DNA from: an uncultured Eubacterium sp.
GTDB lineage: Bacteria > Bacillota_A > Clostridia > Lachnospirales > Lachnospiraceae
Direction: 5' to 3'
NCBI GenBank assembly: GCA_947653505.1
Contig: CANTHI010000169.1
Location: forward strand, 1-7,769
DNA: 7,769 bases
The notes below the pieces were generated by a model, which was not told the origin of the DNA, made no database searches, and saw only the letters and a list, made by a program, of their open reading frames with translations. The position numbers were made by a program, and so were the translations under genes. Positions 5,858 to 7,769 of the stretch are shown here, in pieces; position 1 is the stretch's first letter, and every line of letters begins with the position of its first letter.

Positions 5858-5895
5858 GGGTCAGGAACGCGCAGTTTATGCGCGTTCCTGACCCG
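5857..5895. repeat. Perfect 17-bp inverted repeat (5-base loop), REP-like hairpin
   Basis: CGGGTCAGGAACGCGCA (5857-5873) and TGCGCGTTCCTGACCCG (5879-5895) are exact inverse copies around GTTTA. No T run follows on either strand, so it is not a typical terminator. It directly abuts the outer arm of the enclosing inverted repeat. Confidence 0.9.
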
Positions 5896-5917
5896 GTAAA
5901 CATTCGTGTATTTTGCC

Positions 5918-5946
5918 TTGTACATTTACAGATAAAAGCATATAAT
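5918..5946 (+). promoter_or_regulatory. Sigma-A promoter of the CAP-domain protein gene
   Basis: TTGTAC (5918-5923), a 17-base spacer, then a perfect TATAAT (5941-5946). The predicted start is near 5953, giving a leader of about 60 bases before the ATG at 6014. Confidence 0.75.
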
Positions 5947-6013
5947 CAGATGGGGACTGTATGGATTTTACAATAAGACAAAATGATCTTGATGTTCAGA
6001 AACGAGGATGAGA

Positions 6014-7318
6014 ATGAAAAAAGGGAAAGAAAGCAGATTAAGAAATCTGTCAAAAGTTTTTCTGACTATGTTGTGTATGGTAAGTGTGTGCATTCTTTCA
6101 GACAGATGCATTGTAAAAGCAGAACAGCAGGAGCCGCAGATTTTGCCGGCAGATGTTGAGACGGCTTCGGATGGATGTATACTGGTGGGAATAGAAGGGA
6201 CATATGCCGTACAGGCGCAGGAGGCGCTGGACAGAATCAACGGGATCCGCATGGAAGCCTGTAAGGAAGGAGTCTGGAATCCGTCTGATCCGGATAGAAA
6301 GCTTACGACAGCTGACTATGTACCGGTCCAGTGGTCTTCTGGCCTGGAATATATCGCGCGTTTACGGGCTGCGGAAGCAGTTGTGCTTGTCGGACATGAG
6401 CGTCCGAATGGCAAAGACTGTTTTTCTCTGGAAGCGCCGGATGGTACGTCCAGTTATGGAGAGGTGCTGGCCTGGAATTCGGGTTCAGAAGGCAGTATGG
6501 TCAGAGGGATTAATCAGTGGTATGAAGAAAAAGAGGATTGGGTAAAACAGAATGCGGATGCTGTGACAGGACATTATACTTCCATGATTGATCCGGGAAA
6601 TAAGTATGTCGGTCTGGGTGCATTTGTGTCTGAATTTGGAACATGGCGTTGCAGTGTGAGTGGAGAGTTTGCTTCCAAAAGTACTTCCAGCACTGAATCG
6701 TCAGATGGGATCGTATCATGCATACAGACGATTGAGGTGAAAGAAGACAGCCTGAAGGAACTACAGATTTTTCAGGGAGAAGAAGCTGTTATCGATCTTC
6801 TGGGACTTGGAACTGGTAAACAGGCAGCGCTGACTGTCAGGGCGAAAGTGGTGATAGATGACGATACATCGTATTGTAATTATCTGGACAGCATGATCTG
6901 GACATCTTCAGATCCTTCAGTGGCACAGGTGGATTCTGCAGGTGTGGTTACAGTAAAAAAATCAGGAAATGCAGTCATCTCTGCATCAGCTGCAAACGGG
7001 CTGTCAGTTTCCTGCAGACTCATGCCTGCTCCGAAAGGGACATCCCTGACATCGGTGAAAGGTGGGAATGGAAATATTTCCCTTCGATGGAAGAGACAGA
7101 AGCAGGCGGATGGTTATCTGATCCGGATTTCAGAAGGAAAAGGACTGGACAGTAACTATGTAGAAGGATACATAGCCGGTAATAAAAATACGACACAGGT
7201 ACTTAGTAATTTAGGACGGAAACAGACGTATTACATACGTATCCGGACTTATCAGGAAGTGGGAGATCAGGTTATCTGGTCAGAATGGTCGAAAGTTAAG
7301 AAAGTCCGGACGAAATAA
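6014..7318 (+). CDS. Secreted CAP (SCP/PR1) domain protein with Ig-like and fibronectin-III-like domains
   Basis: A 434-residue exported protein of unknown activity. Residues 1-36 are a signal peptide: lysine/arginine-rich start, hydrophobic core VFLTMLCMVSVCIL, cleavage likely after V-K-A at 36. The CAP domain spans about 64-222. The usual His/Glu tetrad is visible as H128 (GHERPNGKDCF), E150 (GEVLAW), a Glu in WYEEKEDW (169-176) and H187 (GHYTSMIDP), followed by KYVGLGAF. A bacterial Ig-like (Big2-type) segment covers about 270-338 (MIWTSSDPSVAQVDSAGVVT) and a fibronectin-III-like domain about 340-434 (ISLRWKR, ADGYLIRIS, TYYIRIRTY). The start at 6014 is preferred because GAGGA lies 5 bases upstream; the ATG at 6008 would overlap that site. 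It has no LPXTG anchor or membrane helix at the end, so it is probably released or loosely wall-bound. The gene has its own promoter; no clear terminator follows. Confidence 0.88.
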   Translation: MKKGKESRLRNLSKVFLTMLCMVSVCILSDRCIVKAEQQEPQILPADVETASDGCILVGIEGTYAVQAQEALDRINGIRMEACKEGVWNPSDPDRKLTTADYVPVQWSSGLEYIARLRAAEAVVLVGHERPNGKDCFSLEAPDGTSSYGEVLAWNSGSEGSMVRGINQWYEEKEDWVKQNADAVTGHYTSMIDPGNKYVGLGAFVSEFGTWRCSVSGEFASKSTSSTESSDGIVSCIQTIEVKEDSLKELQIFQGEEAVIDLLGLGTGKQAALTVRAKVVIDDDTSYCNYLDSMIWTSSDPSVAQVDSAGVVTVKKSGNAVISASAANGLSVSCRLMPAPKGTSLTSVKGGNGNISLRWKRQKQADGYLIRISEGKGLDSNYVEGYIAGNKNTTQVLSNLGRKQTYYIRIRTYQEVGDQVIWSEWSKVKKVRTK

Positions 7319-7357
7319 TAAGAGCTGTTGTAAAATCCATTACAGATATCCCCGGGG

Positions 7358-7373
7358 CCGTGAATCGTAACAC
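7358..7373 (+). repeat. Further copy of the CCGTGAAnnGTAACAC motif
   Basis: CCGTGAATCGTAACAC matches the reverse complement of 5844-5859 (CCGTGAAAAGTAACAC) at 14 of 16 bases. It is intergenic, preceded by the palindrome CCCCGGGG (7350-7357). This suggests a dispersed intergenic element. Confidence 0.4.
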
Positions 7374-7391
7374 TGTCAGAGCAGTACAGTC

Positions 7392-7441
7392 TGGTATGAT
7401 AACAAAAAGACCTTGCGATTCTGCTATAAAAATGATAGTAT
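7392..7441 (+). promoter_or_regulatory. Promoter region of the CoA-transferase gene
   Basis: There are two candidates. The better placed is TTGCGA (7413-7418), a 17-base spacer, then TAGTAT (7436-7441), each 4 of 6 to consensus, starting near 7448, inside the Rex-like site. The alternative is an extended -10, TGG-TATGAT (7392-7400), without a good -35. Confidence 0.5.
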
Positions 7442-7448
7442 AGAGTTA

Positions 7449-7466
7449 TCGTTAAACTATTAACAA
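7449..7466. promoter_or_regulatory. Rex (redox-sensing repressor) operator
   Basis: TCGTTAA-ACTA-TTAACAA matches the clostridial Rex consensus TTGTTAANNNNTTAACAA at 13 of 14 defined bases. It lies just downstream of the -10 at 7436-7441 and over the predicted transcription start. This is a normal place for a repressor that leaves DNA when NADH is high. Rex itself is not encoded in the window. Confidence 0.7.
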
Positions 7467-7505
7467 TAGTTGATTACGCAACACAGTATCATGAAGGAGG
7501 TTATC

Positions 7506-7769
7506 ATGGGATACGCAGAAGAATATCAAAAGAAACTGGTATCAGCCGACGAAGCAGTCAAAGCGGTACATTCTGGTGACTGGGTAGATTATGGCTGGTG
7601 TAATGGAACGGCAGATGCACTGGATCAGGCACTTGCAAAACGTACAGATGAGCTGACGAATGTCAATGTACGCGGTGGTATTTTATTAAAAACTCCAGCT
7701 ATTTTTGAACGGGAAGATGCAGGTGAGCATTTTACATGGAATTCCTGGCATATGTCTGGTGTGGAACGA
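7506..7769 (+). CDS. Butyryl-CoA:acetate CoA-transferase-like protein, N-terminal part (cut by window end)
   Basis: The first 88 codons of an acetyl-CoA hydrolase/transferase family enzyme, open to the last base. The start is fixed by AAGGAGG 5 bases upstream of the ATG. The N-terminus resembles butyryl-CoA:acetate CoA-transferases of gut butyrate producers: [14 protein letters not shown] (5-18), [10 protein letters not shown] (23-32), ALDQALAKR (38-46), VRGGIL (55-60) and [11 protein letters not shown] (75-85). Such enzymes move CoA from butyryl-CoA to acetate in the last step of butyrate formation. Related enzymes use propionate, 4-hydroxybutyrate or succinate, and the catalytic Glu and specificity regions lie beyond the window, so the substrate is not settled. 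The Rex-like operator in its promoter fits control by the NADH/NAD+ ratio. Confidence 0.88.
   Translation, partial: MGYAEEYQKKLVSADEAVKAVHSGDWVDYGWCNGTADALDQALAKRTDELTNVNVRGGILLKTPAIFEREDAGEHFTWNSWHMSGVER

Noticed and set aside
5857..5895. The 17-bp hairpin as a terminator
   Set aside because: No T run follows the stem on either strand, and a strong terminator already lies at 5779-5821.
5961..6011. 16-codon leader frame whose TGA overlaps an ATG at 6008 (ATGA)
   Set aside because: It would begin about 8 bases after the predicted transcript start with only a weak GGGG before it; the overlap looks accidental since 6014 is the better start.

Overview
The window looks like a stretch of chromosome from a low-to-moderate-GC anaerobic Firmicute, most likely of the Lachnospiraceae. 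The signs are strong AGGAGG-type ribosome binding sites, sigma-A promoters, a luxS/mtnN pair, a CAP-domain secreted protein, a CoA-transferase of the butyryl-CoA:acetate type, and a candidate Rex operator. No phage, transposase, CRISPR array, tRNA or rRNA is visible. The genus cannot be fixed from the sequence alone.

Layout. 33-1868 (minus) is a cytoplasmic GH13 alpha-glucan hydrolase with a repetitive, low-complexity linker and a small C-terminal helical module. A divergent intergenic region (1869-2068) carries its promoter, a perfect 14-bp palindrome and a weaker promoter for luxS (2069-2548). luxS is followed by mtnN (2649-3347). Together these two enzymes convert S-adenosylhomocysteine to homocysteine plus the AI-2 precursor DPD. 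An AT-rich hairpin with a T run lies between them, and a strong hairpin terminator closes the unit at 3394-3441. Next is a MATE-family exporter (3489-4874), whose last codons and stop lie inside a degenerate 15-bp tandem repeat.

The least explained part is 4943-5739. An uncharacterised 207-residue protein is preceded, about 145 bases upstream, by a close match to a sigma-28 (SigD/FliA, motility) promoter. Its leader contains several ATGGA motifs, one in a hairpin loop and one overlapping the Shine-Dalgarno sequence, an arrangement resembling CsrA-controlled flagellin leaders. This suggests, without proving it, an undescribed member of a motility regulon. The gene ends in a strong terminator embedded in nested inverted repeats (5762-5895).

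A sigma-A promoter then drives a secreted CAP (SCP/PR1) protein with Ig-like and fibronectin-III-like domains (6014-7318). The window closes with the first 88 codons of a butyryl-CoA:acetate CoA-transferase-like gene (from 7506). Its promoter region contains an almost perfect Rex box, consistent with NADH/NAD+-responsive control of fermentation.

Apart from luxS and mtnN, the genes appear to be independent transcription units, and no single pathway unites the window.
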